DNA of 64,000 bases from contig NZ_JBDVNC010000005.1 of assembly GCF_039969785.1 (NCBI RefSeq), positions 1-64,000 on the forward strand, read 5' to 3'. The notes below the pieces were generated by a model, which saw nothing but the letters and a program-made list of their open reading frames with translations, was not told the DNA's origin and did no database searches. Shown here piece after piece: positions 51,352 to 60,720 of the stretch. Every line of letters begins with the position of its first letter. The stretch's first letter is position 1. This DNA comes from Shimia sp039969785. Its GTDB lineage: Bacteria; Pseudomonadota; Alphaproteobacteria; Rhodobacterales; Rhodobacteraceae. The translations under genes were made by a program, and so were the position numbers.

Positions 51352-52257
51352 ATGCCGTTGCCAACAACAGAAACAGTACCAGCCGGAGATTACATCGATG
51401 CGCGCACAGCGCTCCATGCGGCGACGTTCCTGCTGGACGGCCAACTGGCCGCGATCGACGCGGTCAAACATGCCGCACCGGCGCTTTCGAAGGGCGCCCA
51501 AAGGATGGCTTCTGCGATCCGTGCGGGTCGCAGCCTTCATTATGCTGCCGCGGGAAGCTCCGGCCTGATGGCGCTTGCGGACGCAAGTGAGTTGCATGGC
51601 ACTTTCGGCATTCCTAGTGACCAGATCAATATTCACATGGCGGGCGGCGTGCCTGTCGATGGCTATATGCCGGGCGATACCGAAGATGACGAAACCGCCG
51701 TCGCTCAGATTGCAGAGAAAATGCGCGCAGGCGATATTGTCATTGTCCTGACCGCCAGTGGCACCACGCCATATGCACTCGAAGTTTCCAGGATCGCCCA
51801 GCGCAAGGGTGCGACTGTCATCGGAATCGCAAATAATTCAGGGACGCCGCTGCTCGATTTGGCGGACGAGCCGGTCTGTATCCAAACTGCGCCTGAGGTA
51901 ATTGCAGGTTCAACCCGATTGGGCGCAGGAACGGCGCAAAAAGCGGCGCTCAACCTGATGTCTTCCTTAATGGGGATAGAGCTGGGTCATGTCTATCGCG
52001 GCGAAATGGTCAATGTCATTGCTGACAATGCCAAACTTGTGCGGCGCTCCCTTGGCATGGTCGCGCGCATCGCGGGCGTGTCCGAGGACGCAGCGGAGGC
52101 CGCCATCGCGCAAGCCGATGGTCGCGTCAAACCGGCGATTCTTGTCGCGACCGGGTGCCAGCTCGAACAGGCACTATCCTTACTCGAACAGCACAGCGGC
52201 CAGCTCGGCCCCTGTCTCGCTTCACTTACATCAAACCAGACCAATGGGTCTAACTAG
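51352..52257 (+). CDS. murQ: N-acetylmuramic acid 6-phosphate etherase family protein
   Basis: 301 residues with one SIS domain. HYAAAGSSGLMALADASELH holds the first catalytic Glu (in ASE), GDTEDDETAV holds the second, and APEVIAGSTRLGAGTAQKAAL is the MurQ/GckR signature. Known MurQ splits MurNAc-6-P into GlcNAc-6-P and D-lactate, which NagA then takes on. Length matches E. coli MurQ. First gene of the plus-strand half, 10 bases before the binding-protein gene. Confidence 0.87.
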   Translation: MPLPTTETVPAGDYIDARTALHAATFLLDGQLAAIDAVKHAAPALSKGAQRMASAIRAGRSLHYAAAGSSGLMALADASELHGTFGIPSDQINIHMAGGVPVDGYMPGDTEDDETAVAQIAEKMRAGDIVIVLTASGTTPYALEVSRIAQRKGATVIGIANNSGTPLLDLADEPVCIQTAPEVIAGSTRLGAGTAQKAALNLMSSLMGIELGHVYRGEMVNVIADNAKLVRRSLGMVARIAGVSEDAAEAAIAQADGRVKPAILVATGCQLEQALSLLEQHSGQLGPCLASLTSNQTNGSN

Positions 52258-52267
52258 GGAGAAGACC

Positions 52268-53524
52268 ATGAAAAAATCCACTTTGATCGGAGCCATGATG
52301 GCGTCGTCAGTCCTTACTGGAGCAGCCACGGCTCAAGAGGTGACGCTGACTATCGAAAGCTGGCGCAATGATGACCTTGCCATCTGGCAAAACGACATCA
52401 TCCCTGCGTTCGAAGCCGCGCACCCCGGCATCAAGCTGAACTTCACGCCCTCTGCACCGGCTGAATACAATGCGGTGCTGAACTCCAAACTGGACGCGGG
52501 CTCTGCTGGCGACATCATAACATGCCGCCCGTTCGATGCCTCTTTGGCGTTGTTCGAGGCCGGGCATCTGGCCGACATTAGCAATCTTGACGGCATGGCG
52601 AATTTCTCACCCGTGGCAAAGTCGGGCTGGAGCACCGATGATGCTTCCGTCCAGTTCTGTGTGCCAATGGCTTCGGTGATCCACGGCTTCATCTACAACA
52701 AAGACGCCTTTGAAGAACTGGGCATCGAAGTGCCAACAACCGAAGCCGAATTCTTTGCCGCCCTCGACACCATCAAGGAAGATGGCGGCTACATCCCAAT
52801 GGCGATGGGCACCAACGATCAATGGGAAGCCGCAACCATGGGCTACAACAACATTGGCCCAAACTACTGGAAAGGGGAAGAAGGTCGTTTGGCACTACTA
52901 GCCGGAGAGCAGTCGCTCACCGATGAAGCATGGGTTGCACCCTATCGTCTGCTTGCGCGCTGGAGCGAATATCTAGGCGACGGCTATGAGGCGCAAACCT
53001 ATCCTGACAGCCAGAACATTTTTACCCTGGGCCGCGCCGCGATTTATCCGACCGGGTCCTGGGAAATTTCGGGCTTTAACAATCTGGTTGATTTCGAAAT
53101 GGGTGCCTTTTACCCTCCGGTCCAGAATGCGGGCGACACCTGCTATATTTCGGATCACACCGATATCGGCATCGGCATGAACGCGGCGACCGAAAACCCG
53201 GAAGCGGCGGCAACTTTCCTCAACTGGGTCGGCTCATCCGAATTCGCCACAATCTTTGCCAATGCGCTGCCTGGGTTCTTCCCGCTGTCGGACGCACCGG
53301 TCACGCTTGCAGATCCGCTGGCACAAGAAATCATTTCCTGGCGGGGTGAGTGCGAAAGCACGATCCGGTCTACCTATCAGGTCCTGTCCCGCGGTACACC
53401 GAACCTTGAAAACGACACATGGAACGCTTCCGTGGCTGTGATCAAAGGCGAGGAAAGCCCGGAAGATGCGGGCGCGCGCCTGCAATCTGGTCTGGCAAGC
53501 TGGTACGAACCCCAGCAGAAGTAA
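52268..53524 (+). CDS. ABC sugar transporter binding protein
   Basis: 418 residues, family 1 extracellular solute-binding (UgpB/MalE fold), with signal peptide ending near TAQ (residue 23). LTIESWRNDDLAIWQNDIIPAFEAA at the start of the mature protein, CVPMASVIHGFIYNKDAFEELGI and AAIYPTGSWEISGF are typical. Likely ligand: an amino sugar or its oligomer or muropeptide sugar, from its neighbours. ATG at 52268. Confidence 0.9.
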   Translation: MKKSTLIGAMMASSVLTGAATAQEVTLTIESWRNDDLAIWQNDIIPAFEAAHPGIKLNFTPSAPAEYNAVLNSKLDAGSAGDIITCRPFDASLALFEAGHLADISNLDGMANFSPVAKSGWSTDDASVQFCVPMASVIHGFIYNKDAFEELGIEVPTTEAEFFAALDTIKEDGGYIPMAMGTNDQWEAATMGYNNIGPNYWKGEEGRLALLAGEQSLTDEAWVAPYRLLARWSEYLGDGYEAQTYPDSQNIFTLGRAAIYPTGSWEISGFNNLVDFEMGAFYPPVQNAGDTCYISDHTDIGIGMNAATENPEAAATFLNWVGSSEFATIFANALPGFFPLSDAPVTLADPLAQEIISWRGECESTIRSTYQVLSRGTPNLENDTWNASVAVIKGEESPEDAGARLQSGLASWYEPQQK

Positions 53525-53600
53525 GACACCTCCCTGGTCCTGTGCGGCACCTATCGCTGCGCGGGGCCAAATTCCCCCTCCAACCGGTCCATTTGCAAGG

Positions 53601-53616
53601 CGCCCTCAGGCGTTTT
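53601..53616 (+). promoter_or_regulatory. Small hairpin between binding-protein and permease genes
   Basis: CGCC-CTCA-GGCG followed by TTTT in the 127-base gap after the binding-protein gene. It could stabilise the upstream message or stop part of the transcripts. Confidence 0.4.
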
Positions 53617-53651
53617 CCAAATGGCTCGTATCAAATCGAAGGATTGAGAAA

Positions 53652-54569
53652 ATGGCTGAAAAACCGCGATTTCGTTGGCACATCGTTGTGTTCCTGGCCC
53701 CGGCGGTCCTGGTCTACACGGCCGTGATGATCTATCCGCTTTTTAACACGCTGCGCTTGTCGCTATTCACCGAAGTCGATCAAACGCGCGTCTATGTCGG
53801 ATTGCAGAATTTCCGCACGCTGTTCGGCGATACTATCTGGTCCAACCAATTCTGGAATGCGCTTGGCAACAACTTCTGGTTCTTCGTCATTCACATGCTG
53901 GTGCAAAACCCGATCGGGATTGCGCTAGCGGCCATCCTAAGCCATCCGAAACTGCGCTTTGCGAGTTTTTACCGCTCTGCCATCTTTATCCCGACCATCC
54001 TGTCCTTCGTAATCGTCGGCTTTGCGTGGAAGCTGATCCTGTCGCCGATCTGGGGGATTGCGCCTGGCATGTTGGACGCGATTGGTTTGAAATCGCTCTA
54101 CGCACCGTGGCTTGGCAAAGAGGCTTATGCACTTACCACCCTGTCATTGGTTTCGGTCTGGCAGTTTGTCGGCATCCCGATGATGCTGATCTATGCTGCG
54201 CTTTTGTCGATCCCCGACGAGATCCTTGAAGCCGCAGAGGTCGAAGGCATCACAGGGTTCTCAGCGTTCTGGAAAATCAAGCTGCCGCTAATTCTACCCT
54301 CAATTGGTATCATATCGATCCTGACATTCGTGGCGAACTTCAACGCTTTTGACCTGATCTATGCTGCTCAGGGCGCGCTGGCGGGTCCAGATTTCTCGAC
54401 CGACATTCTGGGGACGTTTATGTATCGCACGTTCTTTGGCTTCCAATTGCAACTGGGCGACCCGCATATGGGATCGGCCATTGCTTCGGCCATGTTCGCA
54501 ATCATCCTCATCGGTGTGTGTCTGTACCTCTTTGGTATTCAGTCGCGCATGCGCCGCTACCAGTTCTGA
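53652..54569 (+). CDS. ABC sugar transporter permease (MalF/UgpA type)
   Basis: 305 residues, six membrane segments. AAEVEGITGFSAFWKIKLPLI is the EAA loop that contacts the ATPase. ATG at 53652; a longer frame from 53466 is rejected because it would overlap the binding-protein gene. Confidence 0.9.
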   Translation: MAEKPRFRWHIVVFLAPAVLVYTAVMIYPLFNTLRLSLFTEVDQTRVYVGLQNFRTLFGDTIWSNQFWNALGNNFWFFVIHMLVQNPIGIALAAILSHPKLRFASFYRSAIFIPTILSFVIVGFAWKLILSPIWGIAPGMLDAIGLKSLYAPWLGKEAYALTTLSLVSVWQFVGIPMMLIYAALLSIPDEILEAAEVEGITGFSAFWKIKLPLILPSIGIISILTFVANFNAFDLIYAAQGALAGPDFSTDILGTFMYRTFFGFQLQLGDPHMGSAIASAMFAIILIGVCLYLFGIQSRMRRYQF

Positions 54570-54579
54570 GGAGAATGAC

Positions 54580-55419
54580 ATGAACGTTGCACGTCAAAAC
54601 CGCCTGAACACAATTGCCGCCCACAGCGCGCTGATCCTCTACACGCTCATCGCCTTGTTCCCGGTTTTTGTAATTGTAATCAACAGCTTCAAGACCCGCA
54701 GGTCGATCTTTCGCGAACCCCTTGCGCTGCCAAATTCTGAAAGCTTTTCGCTGATCGGCTACGAGACTGTTCTGAAGCAAGGGGATTTTTTCCTCTACTT
54801 TCAGAACTCGATGATTGTCACAGTGGGATCGCTGTTCTTCATTCTGCTCTTTGGCGCGATGGCTGCGTTTGCGCTCGCTGAATATCGGTTCAAAGGCAAC
54901 ACGCTTATGGGTCTTTACCTTGCTCTTGGCATCATGATTCCCATCCGGATCGGCACCGTCGCGATCTTGGAAATGATGGTTCAGACCGGCCTTGTGAACA
55001 CGCTTTGGGCCCTGATCCTTGTCTATACCGCCCAAGGCCTGCCGTTGGCCGTATTCATCCTTTCGGAGTTCATGCGCCAGGTAAGCGACGATCTGAAGAA
55101 CGCAGGCCGCATTGATGGGCTGTCCGAGTATCGGATCTTCTTCCGCCTTGTCTTACCGCTGGTGCGTCCGGCCATGGCAACGGTTGCGGTGTTCAACATG
55201 ATTCCGATCTGGAATGATTTGTGGTTCCCGCTGATCCTCGCACCCGCCGAAGAGGTAAAAACCCTCACACTCGGCAGCCAGGTCTTTATCGGCCAGTTCG
55301 TCACAGACTGGAACGCCGTTTTATCGGCGCTGTCCTTGGCGATCCTGCCCGTAATGGCGCTTTATGTCATCTTCTCGCGTCAGCTGATCCGCGGCATCAC
55401 ATCAGGAGCAGTCAAATGA
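54580..55419 (+). CDS. ABC sugar transporter permease (MalG/UgpE type)
   Basis: 279 residues, six membrane segments. EAA loop NAGRIDGLSEYRIFFRLVLPL. It starts 10 bases after the first permease (GAGGAGA upstream) and its TGA overlaps the dehydrogenase ATG (ATGA). Confidence 0.9.
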   Translation: MNVARQNRLNTIAAHSALILYTLIALFPVFVIVINSFKTRRSIFREPLALPNSESFSLIGYETVLKQGDFFLYFQNSMIVTVGSLFFILLFGAMAAFALAEYRFKGNTLMGLYLALGIMIPIRIGTVAILEMMVQTGLVNTLWALILVYTAQGLPLAVFILSEFMRQVSDDLKNAGRIDGLSEYRIFFRLVLPLVRPAMATVAVFNMIPIWNDLWFPLILAPAEEVKTLTLGSQVFIGQFVTDWNAVLSALSLAILPVMALYVIFSRQLIRGITSGAVK

Positions 55420-56441
55420 GGGTTGTCGTTGCGGGTCTGGGAAACATGGGGCGCAGCCACGCGCTGGCCTATCATGCCCATCCCAAGGCCGAAATCGTCG
55501 GGCTGGTAAACCGCTCTCAGGTCGATCTGCAAGAGCCGTTACAGGGGTACGCACGGCCAGCCACATTCGCCGAAGGGCTCGCCCTCAAGCCTGATCTGGT
55601 CTGCGTCGCGACCTATTCAGACAGCCACGCAGAGTTTGCGATCGCCGCGATGGAGGCCGGCGCCGATGTGTTCGTTGAAAAACCTCTGGCCACAAACGTG
55701 GCAGACGCGCGCAAGGTGATCGCAACAGCCGCGCGTCTGGGTCGCAAACTGGTCGTAGGTTATATTCTGCGCCATCACCCCAGCTGGCAGCGCCTGATCG
55801 CCGAGGCACGCGATCTTGGCGGGCCGTATGTGTTCCGCATGAACCTCAACCAGCAATCTGATGGCGAGACTTGGAAGACGCATAAGTCCCTGATGGAAAA
55901 CACGTCTCCCATTGTCGATTGTGGTGTGCATTATGTCGACGTGATGTGCCAGATAACCGACGCCAAACCTTCGCGTGTCAACGGCATGGGACTACGCCTT
56001 TCGGACGAAATTGCGCCTGACATGTACAATTACGGACAGCTTCAGGTCTGGTTCGAGGATGGATCGGTCGGCTGGTACGAAGCAGGCTGGGGCCCGATGA
56101 TGTCCGAAACGGCGTTTTTCGTGAAAGATGTGGTGTCCCCCAATGGGGCCGTGTCCATCACCGAAGACAAAAAGGGCGCATCGGATGATGTCGATGGTCA
56201 CACCAAAGTTGGCGGTATCCTCGTCCACCGACCCTCTGGCGACCAATTGATAGAAATGAAGGGCGAACCCGGACATCAGGACCTTTGTGATGCCGAAGCT
56301 GCCTTCATGATCGATGCGATAACAACCGATGTTGATCTGAGCCGACACATGGACGACGCCGTCCAATCTCTCGCAATATGCCTGGCAGCCGATGAAAGTA
56401 TCCGCTCGGGCTGCACGATTACTCTAGGAGACACCCAATGA
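55416..56441 (+). CDS. Gfo/Idh/MocA-family oxidoreductase
   Basis: 341 residues. N-terminal NAD(P) Rossmann motif VVVAGLGNMGRSHALAYHAH, ADVFVEKPLATNVADARKV with the conserved EKP, and DCGVHYVDVMCQIT with Asp-x3-His of the active site. It probably oxidises, reduces or rearranges the imported sugar before phosphorylation. Placement inside the ABC operon between permease and ATPase genes, overlapping both by 4 bases, ties it to this substrate. Confidence 0.88.
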   Translation: MRVVVAGLGNMGRSHALAYHAHPKAEIVGLVNRSQVDLQEPLQGYARPATFAEGLALKPDLVCVATYSDSHAEFAIAAMEAGADVFVEKPLATNVADARKVIATAARLGRKLVVGYILRHHPSWQRLIAEARDLGGPYVFRMNLNQQSDGETWKTHKSLMENTSPIVDCGVHYVDVMCQITDAKPSRVNGMGLRLSDEIAPDMYNYGQLQVWFEDGSVGWYEAGWGPMMSETAFFVKDVVSPNGAVSITEDKKGASDDVDGHTKVGGILVHRPSGDQLIEMKGEPGHQDLCDAEAAFMIDAITTDVDLSRHMDDAVQSLAICLAADESIRSGCTITLGDTQ

Positions 56442-57439
56442 CCGCTCTGACCCTCACAGATGTGTGCAAATCCTTTGGCAAAACCGAAGTTCTGAAGGAT
56501 ATCAATCTGACGGTTGAGGACGGAGAGTTTGTTGTCTTCGTCGGGCCGTCGGGCTGTGGCAAATCCACCCTGCTGCGTGTGATTGCCGGGCTTGAGGATG
56601 CCTCTGGTGGCACGGTGAATATCGGTGGCGATGCCGTCAATAATACACCTCCCGCCAAGCGGGGCATTGCCATGGTGTTCCAATCCTATGCGCTCTACCC
56701 GCACCTCAGCGTACGTGACAACATGGCCCTCGGCCTCAAGCAGGAAAAACAGCCAAAGTCTGTGATCGATGAGCGTGTAGGCAAAGCTGTCCAGATGCTT
56801 GATCTTGACGCCTATGTGGATCGGCGCCCGTCTGAATTGTCAGGCGGTCAACGCCAAAGGGTGGCCATCGGCCGCGCCATTGTGCGCGAACCCAAGCTCT
56901 TCCTGTTTGATGAGCCGCTGTCCAACCTCGATGCCGCCCTGCGCATGAACACGCGCATCGAAATCGCTGAGTTGCACCGGACGCTGAGCGCGTCGATGAT
57001 CTACGTGACCCACGACCAGACAGAAGCCATGACCCTTGCCGACAAAATCGTTGTGCTGCGTGATGGGCGTGTGGAACAAGTCGGCAGCCCAATGGAGCTC
57101 TACAACGACCCCGCCAATAAGTTCGTCGCTGGCTTCCTTGGCTCACCTGCCATGAATTTTCTGCAAAAGGCGCCAGTTGATATGCCACAGGGCGGCACAC
57201 TTGGTATTCGCCCGGAACATCTGCGACTGGAAAAAGGGGGGCGTCTCAAAGGCACTGTGACACATGTTGAGCGCTTGGGTGGCGACACCAACCTCCTTGT
57301 GTCCACTGACCAAAAAGAGGCGATGACAGTCCGGCTGTTTGGTCAGGACAGCACCGCCGTCGGCGAAACGATTGAGATCGACTTTGATAGCCAGGCGGCA
57401 TTTGGCTTTGATGCGAATGATCGGCGTATCGTTCTCTAG
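56438..57439 (+). CDS. ABC sugar transporter ATPase (UgpC/MsmK type)
   Basis: 333 residues. Walker A GPSGCGKST, Q-loop VFQSYALYPHLSV, signature LSGGQRQR, Walker B LFLFDEPLSNLD and H-loop YVTHDQTEAMT. The C-terminal ~95 residues form the shortened TOBE/OB region of sugar importers. Last gene of the plus-strand amino-sugar operon. Confidence 0.93.
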   Translation: MTALTLTDVCKSFGKTEVLKDINLTVEDGEFVVFVGPSGCGKSTLLRVIAGLEDASGGTVNIGGDAVNNTPPAKRGIAMVFQSYALYPHLSVRDNMALGLKQEKQPKSVIDERVGKAVQMLDLDAYVDRRPSELSGGQRQRVAIGRAIVREPKLFLFDEPLSNLDAALRMNTRIEIAELHRTLSASMIYVTHDQTEAMTLADKIVVLRDGRVEQVGSPMELYNDPANKFVAGFLGSPAMNFLQKAPVDMPQGGTLGIRPEHLRLEKGGRLKGTVTHVERLGGDTNLLVSTDQKEAMTVRLFGQDSTAVGETIEIDFDSQAAFGFDANDRRIVL

Positions 57440-57497
57440 GGTCAGGACTTCGGTAACGGGACCATCTTAGTCAAGGGATTTTACACAAACAAATTGA

Positions 57498-57517
57498 TCC
57501 GCCCGAGCGGAGCTTTT
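57498..57517 (+). terminator. Terminator after the first ABC operon
   Basis: TCCGC-CCGA-GCGGA stem followed by GC and TTTTT, 59 bases after the ATPase stop. The rest of 57440-57627 shows no gene. Confidence 0.65.
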
Positions 57518-57627
57518 TGTTTGCCTTGTCCGTTCTGCTATCTTTCGTGACTTTCGGTTGAGGCCCTTCGGGTGGTGCTGTCAGACAAATTCGAATTCGT
57601 CTCTACTAGGCCAGTGAGGCTGCCCTT

Positions 57628-58338
57628 TTATGCCGCACATAGACCGCGCCACTCAGTGAGAGCTGCGGTGCGGTTCATCTTGAAATGTTCTCTTTGGGAA
57701 AGGCTGCGACCCTGATTGAAGTGATTGAAAATTGACGCGTGGACGAAGACGAATTTCTGTAAACTTCGCATGCGACGAAAACGGTGCATGGCCCTCTCTC
57801 GCCTTCGAAAAGGTAGATGTGAATTCTCAGCACGATTATTCTTCCAACGGCCCGTTTCTTGCCTGGTGAATTGCCGATGACCTTCATCGCAGCGCTATAT
57901 GAATGCAATTTGTCAGTGACGACGACCTCAGGTTTGCCGTAGCGTTTCATCGCCTTTCTCATGAATTTAAGGGCTGCAGCGCGGTCTCGTCGTTTCGTGA
58001 CATAGCTTTCCAGCACCTCACCTTCGTGATCAACCGCCCGCCAAAGGTAATGCTGGACGCCGTTGATTTTCACAAACACTTCATCCATGTGCCATTGCCA
58101 ATTCGAGTAGCACCGCATCCGGCTGGCCCGTTTTCTACGGATCTCGGCTGCGAATAATGGGCCAAATCGGTTCCAACAAAAACGGATCATTTCGTGGCTC
58201 ACATCGACGCCGCGTTCATGCAGAAGATCCTCCACGTTTCTAAGCGAAAGCGGAAATCGGACATACATCATCGCCACTAGGCGTATGACTTCCGGACTGG
58301 CTTTGAAATAGCGAAAGGGAGAGCGTTTTGTCAGACAA
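57628..58338 (-). pseudogene. IS6-family transposase with frameshift and lost start
   Basis: The normal ATG is CTG at 58338 (CTG-ACA-AAA-CGC, where other copies have ATG). The frame reads KRSPFRYFKASPEVIRL, YVRFPLSLRNVEDLLHERGV, WQWHMDEVFVKINGVQHYLW and VVTDKLHSYSAAMKVIGN, then shifts; the other frame continues GRWKNNRAENSHLPFRRRERAM to ALTEWRGLCAA and the stop at 57628. The DDE residues are all present across the two frames. It is the longest copy of this IS6 group in the window. Confidence 0.83.
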
Positions 58339-58474
58339 CCAAGAGCCCTGGTGAGAAGATCGTTAAGGACCTTTGAATACCTCTGAGAACTGAACCGGTA
58401 TGATCTAAAGTTGTCACTGAGAATTGCCCCATGTGAACGCACCGCCCTGATGTTTTTGCACAGGAAGAAATGGA

Positions 58475-58722
58475 GTGACGGACAGGATAGCACTAAAACC
58501 AAATGGCATGTGGCAACGGACCTATGCCCGGGCTTTGCATCCAGGTGAGCGTTGGTCGTTGGATTTTGTGGCCGACACGTTTGGTGCGTCCCGCAAGTTC
58601 CGTATGTTGGCCGTGAATGACGATTGCTGCCGTGAAAACCTGTGCCTGATGGCAGATACAAGCATCTCAGGTGCAAGAGTGGCACGCGAGCTGGATGCGC
58701 TTATGCGGATCTATGGCATCTT
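58475..58722 (+). pseudogene. IS3-family orfB, central fragment
   Basis: GERWSLDFVADTFGASRKFR, then MLAVNDDCCRENLCLMADTS and GARVARELDALM. These are the first catalytic Asp region and the second Asp segment of IS3-type integrases. The fragment breaks off after RIYG at about 58722, where an IS6 end begins. Confidence 0.75.
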
Positions 58723-58795
58723 TGGTCATGGCGGAGCGCTACGAAACCGCTTTATCCGTCTCAAGTCGGTTTTGTCTGACAACGCCCCATGGAAA
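58723..58795 (-). mobile_element. IS6 terminal remnant
   Basis: 'gctacgaaaccgc...' to '...tctgacaacgcccca' matches the end of the other IS6 copies. It cuts into the C-terminus of the amidohydrolase gene on the minus strand and into the IS3 fragment on the other side. Confidence 0.6.
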
Positions 58796-59660
58796 CATGG
58801 AATAGAAATCTGCTGCGGTATCGTTGAAAACCGCTTGATGCATTTCGCGCGGAACAAGGTCGCGATGAGCATGAGCCAGTGTGGCATAGTTGGAATACAA
58901 CTTGTCCACCGGAAAATTTGATCCAAACATCACGCGGCTCGGGCTGAACTGATCCAGGCAAGTTTCGACAATGGGACGAAAAGCTCTCTGTGCACCAATC
59001 ATGATAAAACATGCCTAGACCAGATAGTTTGCACCGAACCTGCGGCTGGTCGGATAGCCCGTGCAGATCATTTGCCCAACGCGCCATCCCATCGCCGGTC
59101 CGGTCGTGCGGCGATCCGGCATGGCACAATGCCACGGCAGTATCAGAGGCCAGAGCAAGAAGCCTAGCGGTCTTTTCCATCAATTCCGGTATCAATTGTA
59201 GATCAAAACTCAGACCGCGTTGCCCTGCGGCTTGCAGACCGGCGACAAAGGCTCGGTTGTCGAGCAAGGTGTTTGTTCCTGTCACCGCGTCTTCGCCCGG
59301 ATCACGTCCAACAATCTGGCGTATACCAACAACACTGGGCGGCGCTTGATAGGCATCCAGCATTGACTCCAGATCAGGCGCGGTAAGGTCAACAAACACC
59401 ACTTGCTTTAGGGGTCAATCGGGGTTGGCATCCGCCACGGATTGTACCCAACGCGCCTCGGCCATGCTGTCTTCGGCACCCACCTGAACGTGCACCGATG
59501 CAGTTACCCCCTCGGCTGCAGCCTCAGCGCGGAATTCGTCAATCATGTAGTTGCGTTGAATTGGGGTCGGGTCTCCGAAAAACCGCTCCACACCGCGCGT
59601 CATCAGCCACGGATAATGAACCGTAGAAATATCCCAAAGGTGGTGATGTGCGTCAATCAT
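58790..59660 (-). pseudogene. Amidohydrolase (fuconolactonase-like), broken
   Basis: ATG at 59660 starts MIDAHHHLWDISTVHYPWL with the metal-binding HxH of amidohydrolase-2 proteins. One frame holds until about 58985: SVHVQVGAEDSMAEARWVQS, FVDLTAPDLESMLDAYQ and VALCHAGSPHDRTGDG. TGA at 59415-59417 interrupts it, where CGA (Arg) would fit. Near 58979-58982 one extra A in a run of four shifts the frame; the other frame goes on with RPIVETCLDQFSPSRVMFGSN and FPVDKLYSNYATLAHAHRDL. The last residues run into the IS6 remnant. Such enzymes hydrolyse sugar lactones or related esters. Confidence 0.82.
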
Positions 59661-60693
59661 ATCTGACCCCTTTTGCACCAGTTTCACGGACCGCGTGGAT
59701 GCCGGTCGCACGCCCCAGAATGTCAACACCCTGCATGTTCCAGAAATGCAGAAGATCAATGAAAATCCAATTCTCGGCCAGTTTGTCACCGTCTCTGCGG
59801 TAGATGTCGATCACCCGAAATTCGCCGGGGGTGTCGGTTGCGGGCATTCCCATGAAACCGCCCGACGGAGTGGCAGTGAAATTGGGCCAGCCGAAGAAGC
59901 CTCCGAAATTACCTTCTGCCAGGCGGGCGATATGTGACGTCTTGGACCGGTTGGAAAGCGTTGCGCGGAACGGGCCGGAATGCTGTTTGGCGTAACGTTC
60001 GATGGTATAGGTCGCACCGATACCCTCGGGTCCCCACCAGATCATGTTTTCACGCCATGTTCGGCGCAGTTCGTCCTCCAACCCAAGCCCGCTGTCCCAT
60101 TGGCCCAGGTCGCGGATCATGGCTTCTATAACGGCGAGCGTTTTCAGCCCCGCGGCAGGATTTTGCTGTTCGAACATCAAGCCATCATGGGTCATAGGGC
60201 CGGGCTGCACCAGATGCGCAGCGGTTTGCGTCTGAAAAGGCTGAAGACCAGCCTGAACCATTATGTGAGGGATATCGAAATACATTGCCGTTTCGGTGAT
60301 CTTGCCGTTTTCGACGCGGTGAAATTCGCAGTACCGCAACATGGCTATCTTTCCTGTTGGGGAAATACCAAGCCACGACTGATCAAACAGGCCCATCAGA
60401 TGACCCATTGAAACGACCCATACGCCACCTTGTTCTGCAATGGTATTTTGACCGGCCATAAAGACATCCATGCGGCGCTGCATTGAGGTCAGAGCACCTC
60501 TCAGTGGGGTCCAGAACGATTCGGCGACGTCGCGCGCAGATGTAATTTCATTGAACGGATGAAACCCGCGCCAAAGATAATCTGGTGATGTGAACGCTTC
60601 CAATACCGCTGGAATACCGGCCCCGCGCGCACTGTCGAGGCGCGCATAGAAGTCCCTAACAATTTGTTTTTCTTCTTTAAAATTGCTGTTCAT
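59653..60693 (-). CDS. SnoaL-like (NTF2-fold) protein, two domains
   Basis: 346 residues that read as two NTF2/SnoaL domains (about 10-160 and 175-340), with REFYARLD-like VRDFYARLDSARGAG and RYCEFHRVENGKITETAMYFDI in the first and GEFRVIDIYRRDGDKLAENW in the second. Ester cyclase-like proteins of this type occur in sugar and polyketide loci; the reaction here is unknown. ATG at 60693. Its end overlaps the amidohydrolase start by 8 bases, so they formed an operon, divergent from the second ABC importer. Confidence 0.8.
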   Translation of the reverse strand: MNSNFKEEKQIVRDFYARLDSARGAGIPAVLEAFTSPDYLWRGFHPFNEITSARDVAESFWTPLRGALTSMQRRMDVFMAGQNTIAEQGGVWVVSMGHLMGLFDQSWLGISPTGKIAMLRYCEFHRVENGKITETAMYFDIPHIMVQAGLQPFQTQTAAHLVQPGPMTHDGLMFEQQNPAAGLKTLAVIEAMIRDLGQWDSGLGLEDELRRTWRENMIWWGPEGIGATYTIERYAKQHSGPFRATLSNRSKTSHIARLAEGNFGGFFGWPNFTATPSGGFMGMPATDTPGEFRVIDIYRRDGDKLAENWIFIDLLHFWNMQGVDILGRATGIHAVRETGAKGVRYD

Positions 60694-60720
60694 TGACGCA
60701 GTTCCTGGGTTTTCTCTAAT

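Noticed and set aside
57675..58685. 336-codon frame covering the IS6 copy at 58 kb
   Set aside because: The first ~118 residues are non-coding flank and the last ~75 are out of frame; only the middle is transposase, so it is a frameshifted pseudogene rather than one long gene.
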